In this document: positions 49,641 through 59,392 of the stretch, piece by piece
Layout of the letters: every line of letters starts with the position of its first letter
Numbering within the stretch: the first letter of the stretch is position 1
From: Nakamurella endophytica
GTDB lineage: Bacteria > Actinomycetota > Actinomycetes > Mycobacteriales > Nakamurellaceae
Direction: 5' to 3'
Assembly: GCF_014646215.1 (NCBI RefSeq)
Contig: NZ_BMNA01000002.1
Span: 124,001 to 188,000 of the forward strand
Length of the DNA: 64,000 bases
Made by a program: the position numbers and the translations under genes
Notes under the pieces: generated by a model
Databases searched by the model: none
Seen by the model: the letters and a program-made list of their open reading frames with translations, nothing else
Told to the model about the DNA's origin: nothing

Positions 49641-52475
49641 GTGAGCAGATCCGGGATGTCCCGTCCGGCACGGGGGCCCGAGCAGGACGAGGACGTCGAC
49701 GACGCGCCGCTGTCGCCCGCGGAGCGGTACGCCCGGTCGCGGGAGCGCGCCGGGCACCCGTACCTGACCGAGTTCGCCGCCACCCGCCCGTTCTCGCTCG
49801 ACGACTTCCAGGTGACCGCTTGCCGGGCGCTCGAGGACGGCCGCGGGGTGCTGGTGTGCGCACCCACCGGCGCCGGCAAGACCGTGGTCGGCGAGTTCGC
49901 CGTGCACCGGGCGCTGGCCACCGGCGGCAAGTGCTTCTACACCACGCCGATCAAGGCGCTGTCGAACCAGAAGTACCAGGACCTGGTCGCCGAGTACGGG
50001 CCGGCCCGGGTGGGGCTGCTCACCGGCGACACCGCGGTCAACTCGCACGCCGAGGTGGTGGTGATGACCACCGAGGTGCTGCGCAACATGCTCTACGCGG
50101 CGTCGCCGGACCTGGCCGGGCTCACCGCGGTCGTCATGGACGAGATCCACTACCTGGCGGACAAGTTCCGCGGCGCGGTGTGGGAGGAGGTGATCCTGCA
50201 CCTGCCGCCCGAGGTGCAGGTGGTGGGGCTGTCCGCGACGGTGTCCAACGCCGAGGAGTTCGGCGCCTGGCTGCAGGAGGTCCGCGGGCACACCACCGTG
50301 GTCGTCGACGAGATCCGCCCGGTGCCGCTGTGGCAGCACATGATGGTCGGCCGCCGGCTGTTCGACCTGTTCAGCACCACGACGCCGATGGACGGCGGCG
50401 CCGTCACCCGGATCGACCCCGCCTTGGCCCGGGCGGTGTCCGACGCCGAGAGCACCGCGGAGCGGTGGGGCGGCGGCCGCGCCGGGGACCGCGGCCGCGG
50501 AGGCGGCCCGCGCGGCCGGGCGGGGCAGGGCGGCGGCGGCCGGTGGCGCCCGCCGGCGCGGGTGGATGTCATCGAGCGGCTGGACGGCGCCGGGCTGCTG
50601 CCCGCGATCACCTTCATCTTCTCCAGGGCCGGCTGCGACGCGGCCGTCGCCCAGTGCGTGCGGTCCGGCATGCGGCTGACCACCGAGGCCGAGCGCGACG
50701 AGATCCGCGCGGTGGTCGACCGGCGCACCGCCGACCTGCCCGAGGCCGACCTGGCGGTCCTGGGCTACTGGGAGTGGCGGGAGGCGCTGGAGCGCGGCAT
50801 CGCCGCCCACCACGCCGGGCTGCTGCCGGCGTTCAAGGAGACCGTCGAGGAGCTGTTCGTCGCCGGGCTGGTGCGGGCGGTCTTCGCCACCGAGACGCTG
50901 TCGCTGGGCATCAACATGCCTGCCCGGACCGTGGTGCTGGAGAAGCTGGTCAAGTTCAACGGCGAGGGCCACGTCGACCTGACGCCGGGCGAGTTCACCC
51001 AGCTGACCGGCCGCGCCGGCCGCCGCGGCATCGACGTCGAGGGCCACGCGGTGGTCGTCTGGAGCCCTGGGATGGACCCGCGGACGGTCGCCGGGCTGGC
51101 GTCGCGGCGTACCTACCCGCTCCGGTCGTCGTTCCGGCCGAGCTACAACATGGCCGTCAACCTGCTCGGCCGGCTCGGCCGGGAGGCCGCCAAGGAGTTG
51201 CTCGAGCAGTCCTTCGCGCAGTTCCAGGCCGACTCGTCGGTGGTCGGGGTGGTGCGGCAGATCCACCGCAACACCGAGGCGATCGCCTCGCACGCCGCCG
51301 CCATGCGGTGCCACCTCGGCGACACCGGCGAGTACCTGGACCTGCTGGCCCGGCTGGCCGCGGCCGAGAAGCAGCGGGCCCGCGCCGGCGCGGCCCGCCG
51401 GCGCGACGCGACGGTGGAGGACCTGGCGGCGCTGCGCCGCGGCGACGTCGTCTCCGTGCCCGCCGGCCGGCGCGCCGGTCTCGCTGTGGTCGTCGACCCG
51501 GGCATCGCCTCGGACGGCACCGCGCGGCCGCTGGTGATCACCGCCGCGCGCTGGGCCGGGCGGCTGTCCGCCGCCGATTTCCGGGGCCCGGTGCCGGCGC
51601 TGGGCCGCATCCGGCTGGACAAGTTCGTCGACCACCGGTCGCCGACGGTGCGCCGCGACGTGGCATCGGCGATCGCCGCCGCGGTGGCCGCCGGCACCGT
51701 GGTCGAGCCCGGCCGCGGTCCGCGGCCCGAGCCCGCCGAGGACGTCGACCTGGCGACCCTGCGCCGGGCGGTGCGCGCGCACCCGGTGCACGGCTGCGCC
51801 GACCGCGACACCCACCTGCAGTGGGCGCGGCGCTGGCAGCGGCTGGTCACCGAGAACGCCGCGCTGTCGGCGAAGGTCGCCGGCGCGAAGGGGTCGCTCG
51901 GCCAGGCGCTGGAGTCGATCCTGGGCCTGCTGCAGCGCCGCGGCTTCGTCGTCGGTGACGACCTGACGCCGGCCGGCCGGATGCTCACCCGGATCTGGTC
52001 GGAGACGGACCTGGTGGTGGCCGAGTGCCTGCGCGGCGGCGTCTTCGACCGGCTGACCCCGGCCGAGCTGGCGGCCGCCGTGTCCTGCCTGGTCTTCGAG
52101 GCCCGCCGGGAGACCCTGGCGCCGCCCCGCCCGCCGGCCGGCCCGGCCGGGACCGCGATCGAGGCGGTCCACCGCATCTGGGCCGACATCGCGGCCGACG
52201 AGCGCGAGGCCGCGCTGCCGGTGACCCGGGAGCCCGATCCCGGGTTCGCCCGGGCCACGGCGACCTGGGCGGCGGGCGGGTCGCTGGCCCAGGCGCTGGG
52301 CGTCTCGGCCGAGTCCGGCCAGGAGCTCTCGGCCGGCGACTTCGTGCGCTGGTGCCGGCAGGTCGTCGACCTGCTGGACCAGATCCGCGTCGTCGCGCCG
52401 GCCGCGGTGTCCACCGCCGCGCGGTCCGCGGTGGACGCGGTCCGCCGCGGCGTGGTGGCGCTGGGCACCACCTGA
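49641..52475 (+). CDS. helY: DEAD/DEAH-box RNA helicase HelY (Ski2/Mtr4-like)
   Basis: HelY is a superfamily 2 helicase related to Ski2/Mtr4. The Walker A is CAPTGAGKTVVGEF, the DExH box is VVMDEIHYLADKFRG, and motif III is LSATVSNAEEFG; TGRAGRRGIDVEGHAVV marks motif VI. The C-terminal DSHCT domain covers about the last 180 residues. The N-terminal 45 residues are poorly conserved. GTG 49641 follows GGAGG too closely and the ATG at 49656 lies far from it, so the exact start is uncertain; homology begins near PFSLDDFQVTACRALE. A Gly/Arg-rich insertion (GGGRAGDRGRGGGPRGRAG) lies between the helicase lobes. Position after tatC is conserved in actinobacteria. Confidence 0.93.
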   Translation: MSRSGMSRPARGPEQDEDVDDAPLSPAERYARSRERAGHPYLTEFAATRPFSLDDFQVTACRALEDGRGVLVCAPTGAGKTVVGEFAVHRALATGGKCFYTTPIKALSNQKYQDLVAEYGPARVGLLTGDTAVNSHAEVVVMTTEVLRNMLYAASPDLAGLTAVVMDEIHYLADKFRGAVWEEVILHLPPEVQVVGLSATVSNAEEFGAWLQEVRGHTTVVVDEIRPVPLWQHMMVGRRLFDLFSTTTPMDGGAVTRIDPALARAVSDAESTAERWGGGRAGDRGRGGGPRGRAGQGGGGRWRPPARVDVIERLDGAGLLPAITFIFSRAGCDAAVAQCVRSGMRLTTEAERDEIRAVVDRRTADLPEADLAVLGYWEWREALERGIAAHHAGLLPAFKETVEELFVAGLVRAVFATETLSLGINMPARTVVLEKLVKFNGEGHVDLTPGEFTQLTGRAGRRGIDVEGHAVVVWSPGMDPRTVAGLASRRTYPLRSSFRPSYNMAVNLLGRLGREAAKELLEQSFAQFQADSSVVGVVRQIHRNTEAIASHAAAMRCHLGDTGEYLDLLARLAAAEKQRARAGAARRRDATVEDLAALRRGDVVSVPAGRRAGLAVVVDPGIASDGTARPLVITAARWAGRLSAADFRGPVPALGRIRLDKFVDHRSPTVRRDVASAIAAAVAAGTVVEPGRGPRPEPAEDVDLATLRRAVRAHPVHGCADRDTHLQWARRWQRLVTENAALSAKVAGAKGSLGQALESILGLLQRRGFVVGDDLTPAGRMLTRIWSETDLVVAECLRGGVFDRLTPAELAAAVSCLVFEARRETLAPPRPPAGPAGTAIEAVHRIWADIAADEREAALPVTREPDPGFARATATWAAGGSLAQALGVSAESGQELSAGDFVRWCRQVVDLLDQIRVVAPAAVSTAARSAVDAVRRGVVALGTT

Positions 52476-52742
52476 CCGGAGGACCTCGCTCCCTCCGGCC
52501 CGTCCCGGCTGGACATCCGGACGATCGACCCCGTGGTGGAACCGTTCGTGATCAGCGCGCGTCACGGTTGCGGGGACGGTGCGGACCGCCGCGCCGGCAG
52601 CCCCCGAGCACCCGGGTGTCTTCCCGGCGCGGCCGATCCGCGCCCGGCCGGCCCGGCACGTCCGGCAGTCCGGAATGTGAGTTCGTGGTTTGATTCGCTG
52701 CACGACCGCCGGCCGCGGGCCGGGTGACCGAGGAGGCACTTC

Positions 52743-53570
52743 ATGAGCACGCCCTACAACCCGGGTCAGCAGGGCAGCGGCCCCGCGGGTGACACGCCCG
52801 GTGGGTACCAGGGTGGCGGTTACGGCCAGGCGCACCCCGAGTCCGGTGCGACGCCGACGGCGCAGCCGGGCTACGGGTCGTACGACCAGGGCGGCTACGG
52901 GCAGCAGTCCGGCTACGGCCAGCAGGGCGGGTACGGGCAGGGCCAGCAGGGCGGGTACGGGCAGGGCGGCTACGGCGACCAGTCCGGCTACGGCCAGGGC
53001 GGGTACGGCCAGGGCCAGTCCGGGTACGGCCAGCAGGGCGGCTACGGGCAGGGCGGCTACGGCGACCAGTCCGGCTACGGCCAGCAGGGCGGCTACGGGC
53101 AGGGCCAGCAGGGATACGGCCAGCAGTCCCCGTACGGTCAGCCGGGCGGTTACGGGCAGGGCCAGCAGGGCTACGGCCAGCAGTACGGCGGGGGACAGCC
53201 GGGCTACGGCGGCCAGGGGTACGGGCAGGCGCCCGCCCGCAAGTCGAACAAGGGTCTCTACATCGGCATCGGCGCGCTGGTCGTCGTGCTGGCCGTCGCC
53301 GCGGTGCTGCTCTTCGCCTGGCCGGGCTGGCTGAACAAGAAGGTGTTCGACAACGGCAAGGTCGCCGAGGGCGTGACCAGCATCCTGACCTCGGCGCCGC
53401 CCAACGGCTACGGCCAGACCGGGGTGTCGGACGTCAGCTGCCCGGCCAACGAACCGGTCAAGCAGGGCACCACCTTCCAGTGCTCGCTGAAGGTCGACGG
53501 CGCCGACAAGCAGGTGCAGATCACCGTCGTCGACGACAGCGGCAAGTACACGGTCGGCGTGCCGCAGTGA
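52743..53570 (+). CDS. DUF4333 membrane protein with YGQQGGYGQ repeats
   Basis: This 275-residue single-pass membrane protein corresponds in position to Rv2091c beside helY. Residues 1-165 are low-complexity Gly/Gln/Tyr repeats such as [16 protein letters not shown]. One hydrophobic helix ([20 protein letters not shown]) follows, then a small outer DUF4333 domain of about 80 residues with two cysteines ([23 protein letters not shown]) that could form a disulfide. GAGGAGG-like sequence precedes the ATG. Function unknown. A UUCG hairpin terminates the gene. Confidence 0.88.
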   Translation: MSTPYNPGQQGSGPAGDTPGGYQGGGYGQAHPESGATPTAQPGYGSYDQGGYGQQSGYGQQGGYGQGQQGGYGQGGYGDQSGYGQGGYGQGQSGYGQQGGYGQGGYGDQSGYGQQGGYGQGQQGYGQQSPYGQPGGYGQGQQGYGQQYGGGQPGYGGQGYGQAPARKSNKGLYIGIGALVVVLAVAAVLLFAWPGWLNKKVFDNGKVAEGVTSILTSAPPNGYGQTGVSDVSCPANEPVKQGTTFQCSLKVDGADKQVQITVVDDSGKYTVGVPQ

Positions 53571-53605
53571 GCGCCGCGCCGCGCCGCTGATCCTTCCGTT
53601 CCGTT

Positions 53606-53633
53606 CCGGGCCTGCCGTTCGCGGCGGGCCCGG
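53606..53633. terminator. UUCG-loop hairpin between DUF4333 and exonuclease genes
   Basis: A 12-bp stem (CCGGGCCTGCCG with CGGCGGGCCCGG, one G.U pair when read as RNA) closes an exact TTCG loop, which as UUCG is an unusually stable tetraloop. It lies between two convergent genes, 36 bases after the first stop codon, and fits a bidirectional terminator. Confidence 0.7.
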
Positions 53634-53659
53634 AGCCGTCTGGGGCCGGGTTCGTCCGA

Positions 53660-54640
53660 TCAGCCGCCGCCCAGCGCGTCCAGCAGCCGGGCCACCGCGG
53701 ACGACACCCCGTGCCGCTGGGCCAGTTCGACGAGCCGCTCGCCGTCGGCGGGCACCGCGGTCAGCCGTCCGTCGCCTGCCGGGTCCATCCGGACCGGGGC
53801 GTCGGTGGCCACCCGGACCACCGCCGGCGCCGCGCCCAGGTAGTCCGCGGCCGCGACCAGCTTGGTCCGCACGCTGCCGGACAGCGCCCCGTCCCGCGCG
53901 GCCGCCGCGATGTCCTCGACGGCGCCCCACTCGCGAACCAGCGCCGCGGCCGTCTTGTCGCCGATGCCCGCGACGCCGGGCAACCCGTCCGAGGGGTCGC
54001 CGCGCAGCACGGCGAAGTCGGCGTACCGGCCGGCCGGGATGCCATGGCGGTCCGCCACCTCCGCGGTGCCGAGCACCTGCACCTTGCTCATCCCGGCGCC
54101 GATGTACCGCACCCGGACGGGCGTCGGCGCGTCCCTGGCCACCTGGAACAGGTCGCGGTCCCCGGTCACCACCTCCACCGGGTCGTCCTGCTCGGCCGCC
54201 GCCAGGGTGCCGATGACGTCGTCGGCCTCGAACCCCTCCGCACCGGCCAGTGTCACGCCGACCGCCCGGAGGATGTCGAGGATGACCGGCACCTGCGGAC
54301 CGAGTTCGTCCGGCACCTCCTCGACGAAGTCGCCGCCGTGCACGTCGAACTCGCGGGCGACGCCCGGCGGCAGCTCCGGCGGCGGTGCCGCGTCCGGAGC
54401 GGGCCCGGCGACCCGGTGCGCCTTGTAGGACGGCAGCAGCCGGACCCGCCACTCGGGCCGCCAGTCCAGGTCCAGGCAGGCGACGAGCCGCTGCGGCCGG
54501 GCGTCCTGCACCACCCGCCGGACGATGTCCAGCGTGCCCCGGACGGCGTTCACCGGACGGCCGTCCGGACCGGTGATCGAGGACGGGACGGCGTGGAAGG
54601 CGCGGAAGTAGATGCCCGCCAGATCGAGCAGCTGCAGCAT
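53660..54640 (-). CDS. 5'-3' exonuclease (FEN/PIN-like nuclease)
   Basis: This 326-residue flap-endonuclease-type nuclease resembles the N-terminal domain of DNA polymerase I. It has [25 protein letters not shown] in the helical arch entry, [12 protein letters not shown] and [12 protein letters not shown] with the Mg2+-binding Asp residues, and the helix-hairpin-helix [21 protein letters not shown]. The same gene (Rv2090) neighbours helY and the M24 peptidase in M. tuberculosis. It probably handles flap or primer removal in DNA repair. The ATG at 54640 starts MLQLLDLAG, and the divergent peptidase gene begins 50 bp away. Confidence 0.93.
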   Translation of the reverse strand: MLQLLDLAGIYFRAFHAVPSSITGPDGRPVNAVRGTLDIVRRVVQDARPQRLVACLDLDWRPEWRVRLLPSYKAHRVAGPAPDAAPPPELPPGVAREFDVHGGDFVEEVPDELGPQVPVILDILRAVGVTLAGAEGFEADDVIGTLAAAEQDDPVEVVTGDRDLFQVARDAPTPVRVRYIGAGMSKVQVLGTAEVADRHGIPAGRYADFAVLRGDPSDGLPGVAGIGDKTAAALVREWGAVEDIAAAARDGALSGSVRTKLVAAADYLGAAPAVVRVATDAPVRMDPAGDGRLTAVPADGERLVELAQRHGVSSAVARLLDALGGG

Positions 54641-54690
54641 GCCGGCCGACGCTACCCGGACGCCCCGACACCGGCGGATATCCTCCGTCC

Positions 54691-55884
54691 ATGGCCACCC
54701 CCGCCGCGGCGTCCGCGGACAGTTCCACGCCCGGCGCCGACCCGACGCCGGCCCCGTCGCGGGACGGCCGGACGGCGGCCGCGGCCGACCGGCTGGCCCG
54801 GTTGGCCGAGCAGGCGGCCCTCGCCGGCGCGGACGCGGTGCTGGTCAGCCCGGGCGCCGACCTGGCCTACCTGGCCGGCCACTCGGTCGGCTCGCACGAG
54901 CGGTTCACCGTGCTGCTGGTGCCGGCCACCGGTGCACCGCACCTCCTGGTGCCGTTGCTGGAACGTCCCGGATGGGACGGCACGCCCGTCGTCGACCTCG
55001 GGGTCACGACCCTCACCTGGGCCGACGGCCAGGACCCCTACCGGGTCCTGGCCGACCTGCTCCCGGCGGACAGCCGGGTGCTGGCCGTCGACGACCACAT
55101 GCCCGCGGTGCACGCCCTCGGCGTGCGGGCCGCCGTCCCCGGCAGCGAGCTGACTCTGGCCGGCCCGGCCATCGCCGAGCTGCGGATGCGCAAGGAACCG
55201 GCCGAGGTCGACGGGCTGCTGGCCATCGGCGCGGCGGTGGACCGGGTGCACGAGGCGGTCGGGCAGTGGCTCCGGCCCGGTCGTACCGAGCGCGACGTGG
55301 CCGCGGACATCGCCGCCGCGCTGGTCGCCGAGGGCCACCGGACCGCGGACTTCGTCATCGTCGGGTCGGGTCCGAACGGGGCGAGCCCGCACCACGAGGC
55401 GTCCGACCGCGAGATCCGCCCCGGCGAGCTCGTGGTCATCGACATCGGCGGCCCGGGGCCGGACGGCTACTTCTCCGACTGCACCCGCACCTACCAGGTG
55501 GTCGGCGAGCCGGTGGACGCCGAGCAGCGGGCCGTCCACGACCTCGTCCGCCGCGCGCAGCGGGCCGCCGTCGAGGCCGTGCGACCGGGTGTCACCGCGC
55601 AGGACGTCGATCGGGCGGCCCGCACGGTGATCGCCGAGGCCGGGCTGGGCGAGCGGTTCATCACCCGCACCGGGCACGGCATCGGCCTCGAGGTGCACGA
55701 GCACCCGTACATCGTCGAGGGCAACGAGCGGCCGCTGGAGCCCGGCATGGCTTTCTCGATCGAACCGGGCGTCTACCTGCCCGGCCGGTTCGGCGTCCGC
55801 ATCGAGGACATCGTCGTCGTCGGCGAGGACGGCGCCATCCCGGCGAACCGCGCCGGGACGGAGTACCGCGTCGTTGGCGGCTGA
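54691..55884 (+). CDS. M24-family Xaa-Pro dipeptidase/aminopeptidase
   Basis: This 397-residue cytosolic metallopeptidase has the pita-bread fold of the M24 family and corresponds to PepE of M. tuberculosis (Rv2089c) by position. The C-terminal catalytic half shows the dinuclear metal ligands: Asp in [22 protein letters not shown], His in [12 protein letters not shown], Glu in [11 protein letters not shown] and Glu in VRIEDIVVV. The N-terminal half ([20 protein letters not shown] onward) is the creatinase-like domain, preceded by about 25 Pro/Ala-rich residues. It should cleave dipeptides or short peptides with proline in position 2. The Lrp-type gene follows directly. Confidence 0.93.
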   Translation: MATPAAASADSSTPGADPTPAPSRDGRTAAAADRLARLAEQAALAGADAVLVSPGADLAYLAGHSVGSHERFTVLLVPATGAPHLLVPLLERPGWDGTPVVDLGVTTLTWADGQDPYRVLADLLPADSRVLAVDDHMPAVHALGVRAAVPGSELTLAGPAIAELRMRKEPAEVDGLLAIGAAVDRVHEAVGQWLRPGRTERDVAADIAAALVAEGHRTADFVIVGSGPNGASPHHEASDREIRPGELVVIDIGGPGPDGYFSDCTRTYQVVGEPVDAEQRAVHDLVRRAQRAAVEAVRPGVTAQDVDRAARTVIAEAGLGERFITRTGHGIGLEVHEHPYIVEGNERPLEPGMAFSIEPGVYLPGRFGVRIEDIVVVGEDGAIPANRAGTEYRVVGG

Positions 55885-55885
55885 C

Positions 55886-56371
55886 GTGCTCGAGGACATC
55901 GACGCGCGGATCGCCGCCGTGCTCGCCGAGGACGGCCGGTGCTCCTACACCGACCTCGCGGCGCGCGTCGGCCTGTCGGTCTCCGCCGTGCACCAGCGGG
56001 TGCGGCGGCTCGAGCAGCGCGGCGTCATCCAGGGCTACGCCGCCCGGCTGGACGGCGAGCAGCTCGGCCTGCCGCTGACGGCCTTCGTCTCGCTGACCCC
56101 GATCGACCCGGCCGAGCCCGACGACTACCCCGAGCGCCTGCGCGTCCTGCCGCAGATCGAGGCCTGCCACTCGGTGGCCGGGGTCGAGTCGTACATCGTC
56201 AAGGTGCGGGTGGCGTCGCCGTCCGCGCTCGAGGCCCTGCTGGCCCAGATCCGGGCGACCGCCAACGTGTCCACCAGGACGACCGTGGTGCTGTCGACGC
56301 CGTTCGAGGACCGGCCCGTCGCCGGCCTGGCCCTGCGGGCGGCGCTGCAGGACGGCGACCCGGTGGGCTGA
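55886..56371 (+). CDS. Lrp/AsnC-family transcriptional regulator
   Basis: This 161-residue regulator has an N-terminal helix-turn-helix (ARIAAVLAEDGRCSYTDLAAR, VGLSVSAVHQRVRRLEQRGVI) and a C-terminal ligand-binding RAM domain (ACHSVAGVESYIVKVRV, LLAQIRATANVSTRTTVVLS). Lrp/AsnC proteins bind amino acids and form octamers or dimers on DNA. GTG 55886 lies one base after the stop of the peptidase gene; a TTG at 55874 overlapping it is the alternative. The close spacing suggests co-transcription with the peptidase, so control by amino acids released from dipeptides is plausible. Confidence 0.9.
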   Translation: MLEDIDARIAAVLAEDGRCSYTDLAARVGLSVSAVHQRVRRLEQRGVIQGYAARLDGEQLGLPLTAFVSLTPIDPAEPDDYPERLRVLPQIEACHSVAGVESYIVKVRVASPSALEALLAQIRATANVSTRTTVVLSTPFEDRPVAGLALRAALQDGDPVG

Positions 56372-56515
56372 CCCGGCCCGACCCGCCGGCGGTCGCGAGG
56401 AGCCTGGGAACGCCGGCCGGCACCGTCGACCGCGCACCGGTCGTGGCAGCGACCACTACCGGCGCACCTCCAGCGCCCACACCCGGACCGCACGGCCCGG
56501 GCGCGGGCGGCCGCA

Positions 56516-56914
56516 TCAGCGGTCGGTGGGCGGCGTCACCGCGGCGAACCGGGCGGTGTCGTAGTAGGTGGCGAACCGGGCGACGCGCCCGTCGTCGTCG
56601 AAGTCGATCAGGCTCACGCCGCGGTACTCCACCGGCGCGCCGCCGGCCACCTGGCCGGTGCTCGACCACTCCAGGACACCCAGCCCGGCGCGGTCCTCGA
56701 CCCGGCTGAAGGTCGACGCGATGCTCTCGAACTGGTTCAGGTACTGCTCCCAGAACAGCCGCGCGCCGTCCAGGCCGCGGGTCTGCTGGTCGGTCTCCGG
56801 GCGGTGCAGCTCCGACGTCTCGGTGAACTGGCCCGACACGAAGGCCTCCACGTCGCCGCTGCTCTCCAGGGTCTGCAGTGCGTCGGCGAAGGTCCGGGCG
56901 CGATCGTTCGACAT
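56516..56914 (-). CDS. SnoaL/NTF2-like small protein
   Basis: This 132-residue protein has an NTF2-like cone fold signature. An N-terminal helix (ARTFADALQTLESSGDVEAFVS) leads into FTETSELHRPETDQQTRGLDG, then the strand ENRV-like SRVEDRAGLGVLEWSSTGQVA and the final GVSLIDFDDDGRVARFATYYD, typical of nuclear transport factor 2-like or SnoaL-like proteins. Such proteins bind or convert small ligands; the function here is unknown. The ATG at 56914 starts MSNDRARTF. Divergent from the oligopeptidase gene. Confidence 0.8.
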   Translation of the reverse strand: MSNDRARTFADALQTLESSGDVEAFVSGQFTETSELHRPETDQQTRGLDGARLFWEQYLNQFESIASTFSRVEDRAGLGVLEWSSTGQVAGGAPVEYRGVSLIDFDDDGRVARFATYYDTARFAAVTPPTDR

Positions 56915-57058
56915 GGCACCTCTGTCTCTCGTGCGTGGGCATGGACCGGAGGGATCCGTGCGGGGTGGCGCGGTCGACTCGTCGACCACCGGCAGCGCGA
57001 CCGGTACCCCGCACGGCGCGGGTCAAGCCGCCGGCGACCGTCTGGTGGGATGGGACGC

Positions 57059-59329
57059 ATGCCCGGCACCGACCCGCAGCAGCCGACCCACCCGGCGGGG
57101 ACACCGCCCACCCACCCAGCGGGGACACCGCCCACCCACCCAGCGGGGACACCGCCCACCCACCCAGCGGGGACACCGCCCACCCACCCAGCGGGGACAC
57201 CGCCCACCCACCCAGCGGGGACACCGCCCACCCACCCACCCGTCACCGCCCGGGACGACGTCGTCGACGTCCTGCACGGCGTCCCGGTCACGGACCCGTA
57301 CCGCTGGCTCGAGGACCCGGACTCGCCCAGGACGGCCGCCTTCGTCGCCGCGCAGAACGCCGTCAGCTCGCCGTACCTGGCAGCCCTGCCGGGCCGCGAG
57401 CCGTTCCTCGCGCTGACCACGGCGCTGCTCACCGCGCCGCGCCGCGGCGTGCCCTGGGAACGGAGTGGCCGCTACTTCGTCGTGGCCAACCCGGCCGGCG
57501 CCGACCAGGACCAGCTGTACGTCGCCGACACGCTGGACGGGCTGCTGGCCGGCGGGCGGCTGCTGCTCGACCCGAACACCTGGTCCGACGACGGGGCCAG
57601 CGCCCTCGCGGGCTGGGACGTCACCGAGGACGGCGGGCTGCTGGCCTACGCGCGGGCCGACGCCGGCTCCGACTGGCGCGTCGTCCGGGTGCTCGACGTC
57701 GCCACCGGCGACCACCTGCCCGACGAGCTGGTGTGGACCAAGTGGGTCGACCCGACGTGGCTGCCCGACGGCCGGTCCCTGCTGTACTGGCGGTACCCGG
57801 AGCCGGTCTCCGCCGAGGACACCGCGGCGATGACGGGCGGCGAGCTGGTGCTGCACCGCCTCGGCCGCCCGCAGGACGAGGACGAGCTGGTCTGGTCCCG
57901 CCCGGACGACGACCAGTGGATGGCCGACCCCTGGGTCAGCCCGGACGGCCGCTGGCTGGTGCTCACCGCGGCGCCCGGCACGGACCCGCGGACCACCGTC
58001 ACCGCACGCCGGATCCACGTCGACGACCGGGGCGCGAGCGTCCTCGATCCTGCGACGGTGACCGTGGTCGGCGAGCTCGCCGACGCGCACTCGCCCGTGG
58101 TGACCGATGGGGACGCCCTCTACCTGCGCACCGAGCGCGACGCGCCCACCGGCCGGCTGGTCCGCGTCGACCTGGCCGACCCCGACGCGCCGTGGACCAC
58201 GGTGGCCGCCGGCGACGACGACCGCGTGCTCGCCTGGGCGGTGCCGGCGGCCGGCGCGTTCGTCGTGGTGTGGTCCACCGACGCGGCCCACCGGGTCGAG
58301 ATCCTCGACCGCTCCGGCGCCGTGCTCGACGCCCCGGACCTCGGGTCCCCGGTGTCCGTCGCCGCGGTGTCCGCCCGGGCCGACTCCCGCGAGGTGTTCG
58401 TCGGCACCACGTCGTTCGGGGTCCGGCTGGCCGTCCACCGGCTCGACCTCGACGGCCCGGCACGCGTGCTGCCGGCGGTGCCCGGGGCGCCGGTGCTGCC
58501 CGAGCTGGTCTCCCGCCGGGTCCGTGGTGTCTCCGCCGACGGCACCGAGGTGCCGATGACCGTCGTGCACCGGGCCGACCTCGGGCCGGGACCGCACCCG
58601 ACGCTGCTCTACGGCTACGGCGGTTTCGACATCCCGGTGCTGCCGTCCTTCTCGGCGTTGTTCGCGTCCTGGACGGCCGGCGGCGGTGTGCTGGCCGTCG
58701 CGAACCTGCGCGGCGGCGGGGAGTTCGGCACCCGGTGGCACGAGGCCGGCATGCTGCACCGCAAGCAGCGGGTGTTCGACGACCTCTACGGCTGCGCCGC
58801 CGCCCTGGTGGCCGAGGGGGTCACCACGACCGACCGGCTGGCGGTGCACGGGCGCTCCAACGGTGGCCTGCTCGTCGGTGCCGCGATCACCCAGCGGCCC
58901 CGGCTGTGGGCGGCGGCGCTGCCCACGGTCGGCGTCCTGGACATGCTCCGCTTCCACCGCTGGACCATCGGCAGGGCCTGGACCGTGGAGTACGGCGACC
59001 CCGACGACCCGACCGACTTCCCGGTGCTGCTGGCCTACTCGCCGCTGCACAACGTCCTGCCCGGGACGGTCTACCCGCCGACGCTGATCTGTACCGGCGA
59101 CCACGACGACCGTGTGGTGCCGGCGCACTCGCTGAAGTTCGGCGCGCAGCTGCAGTTCGCGCAGGGCGAGGCCGCCGGCAGCGCCCCGGTCCTGCTCCGG
59201 GTCGACACCCGCGCCGGACACGGTGCCGGCAAGCCGGCCCGGGCGCTGGCCCTGGAGTACGCCGACCAGCTGGCCTTCGCCGCCGTGCACACCGGACTCG
59301 AGGTCAGGACCGACACCGGGATATCGTGA
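57059..59329 (+). CDS. Prolyl oligopeptidase (S9 family) with repeat N-terminus
   Basis: This 756-residue serine peptidase cleaves short peptides after proline. The N-terminus has six copies of THPAGTPP and a partial seventh. The family body starts DDVVDVLHGVPVTDPYRWLEDPD. The seven-bladed propeller (about 130-480) is followed by the alpha/beta-hydrolase domain with Ser600 (GRSNGG), the Asp of HDDRV near 684 and His in RAGHGAGKP. There is no signal peptide, so it is cytosolic. ATG 57059 is about 8 bases after a GGTGGG element; the ATG at 57050 (MGRMP) is an alternative. Most homologues start at the body, so the repeat region is an added tail. Confidence 0.93.
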   Translation: MPGTDPQQPTHPAGTPPTHPAGTPPTHPAGTPPTHPAGTPPTHPAGTPPTHPAGTPPTHPPVTARDDVVDVLHGVPVTDPYRWLEDPDSPRTAAFVAAQNAVSSPYLAALPGREPFLALTTALLTAPRRGVPWERSGRYFVVANPAGADQDQLYVADTLDGLLAGGRLLLDPNTWSDDGASALAGWDVTEDGGLLAYARADAGSDWRVVRVLDVATGDHLPDELVWTKWVDPTWLPDGRSLLYWRYPEPVSAEDTAAMTGGELVLHRLGRPQDEDELVWSRPDDDQWMADPWVSPDGRWLVLTAAPGTDPRTTVTARRIHVDDRGASVLDPATVTVVGELADAHSPVVTDGDALYLRTERDAPTGRLVRVDLADPDAPWTTVAAGDDDRVLAWAVPAAGAFVVVWSTDAAHRVEILDRSGAVLDAPDLGSPVSVAAVSARADSREVFVGTTSFGVRLAVHRLDLDGPARVLPAVPGAPVLPELVSRRVRGVSADGTEVPMTVVHRADLGPGPHPTLLYGYGGFDIPVLPSFSALFASWTAGGGVLAVANLRGGGEFGTRWHEAGMLHRKQRVFDDLYGCAAALVAEGVTTTDRLAVHGRSNGGLLVGAAITQRPRLWAAALPTVGVLDMLRFHRWTIGRAWTVEYGDPDDPTDFPVLLAYSPLHNVLPGTVYPPTLICTGDHDDRVVPAHSLKFGAQLQFAQGEAAGSAPVLLRVDTRAGHGAGKPARALALEYADQLAFAAVHTGLEVRTDTGIS
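57086..57229 (+). repeat. 24-bp tandem repeat (6 copies) at the 5' end of the oligopeptidase gene
   Basis: Six head-to-tail copies of ACCCACCCAGCGGGGACACC plus CGCCC-type end (24 bp) occur; copies 2-6 are identical and copy 1 differs by one base. A partial copy follows. The unit length keeps the frame and encodes THPAGTPP. Near-perfect identity implies very recent expansion or active copy-number change. Confidence 0.93.
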
Positions 59330-59392
59330 GGCTGACGAAGGACCGGTGCGCCGGCCACCGGCGGTGGGCCGGGCGTCGCCGAGAGGAGTGTC

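Noticed and set aside
49317-54728. Very long open frame on the minus strand (about 1,800 codons)
   Set aside because: It runs antisense through tatC, helY, the DUF4333 gene and into the exonuclease gene. Composition is Arg/Gly/Ala/Val-biased with no domains, typical of high-GC antisense shadow frames.
57086-57229. CRISPR-like array
   Set aside because: The 24-bp units are directly adjacent with no spacers, are in frame with the oligopeptidase, and no cas genes are present. The Cas4-like RecB nuclease is the conserved proteasome-neighbour type.
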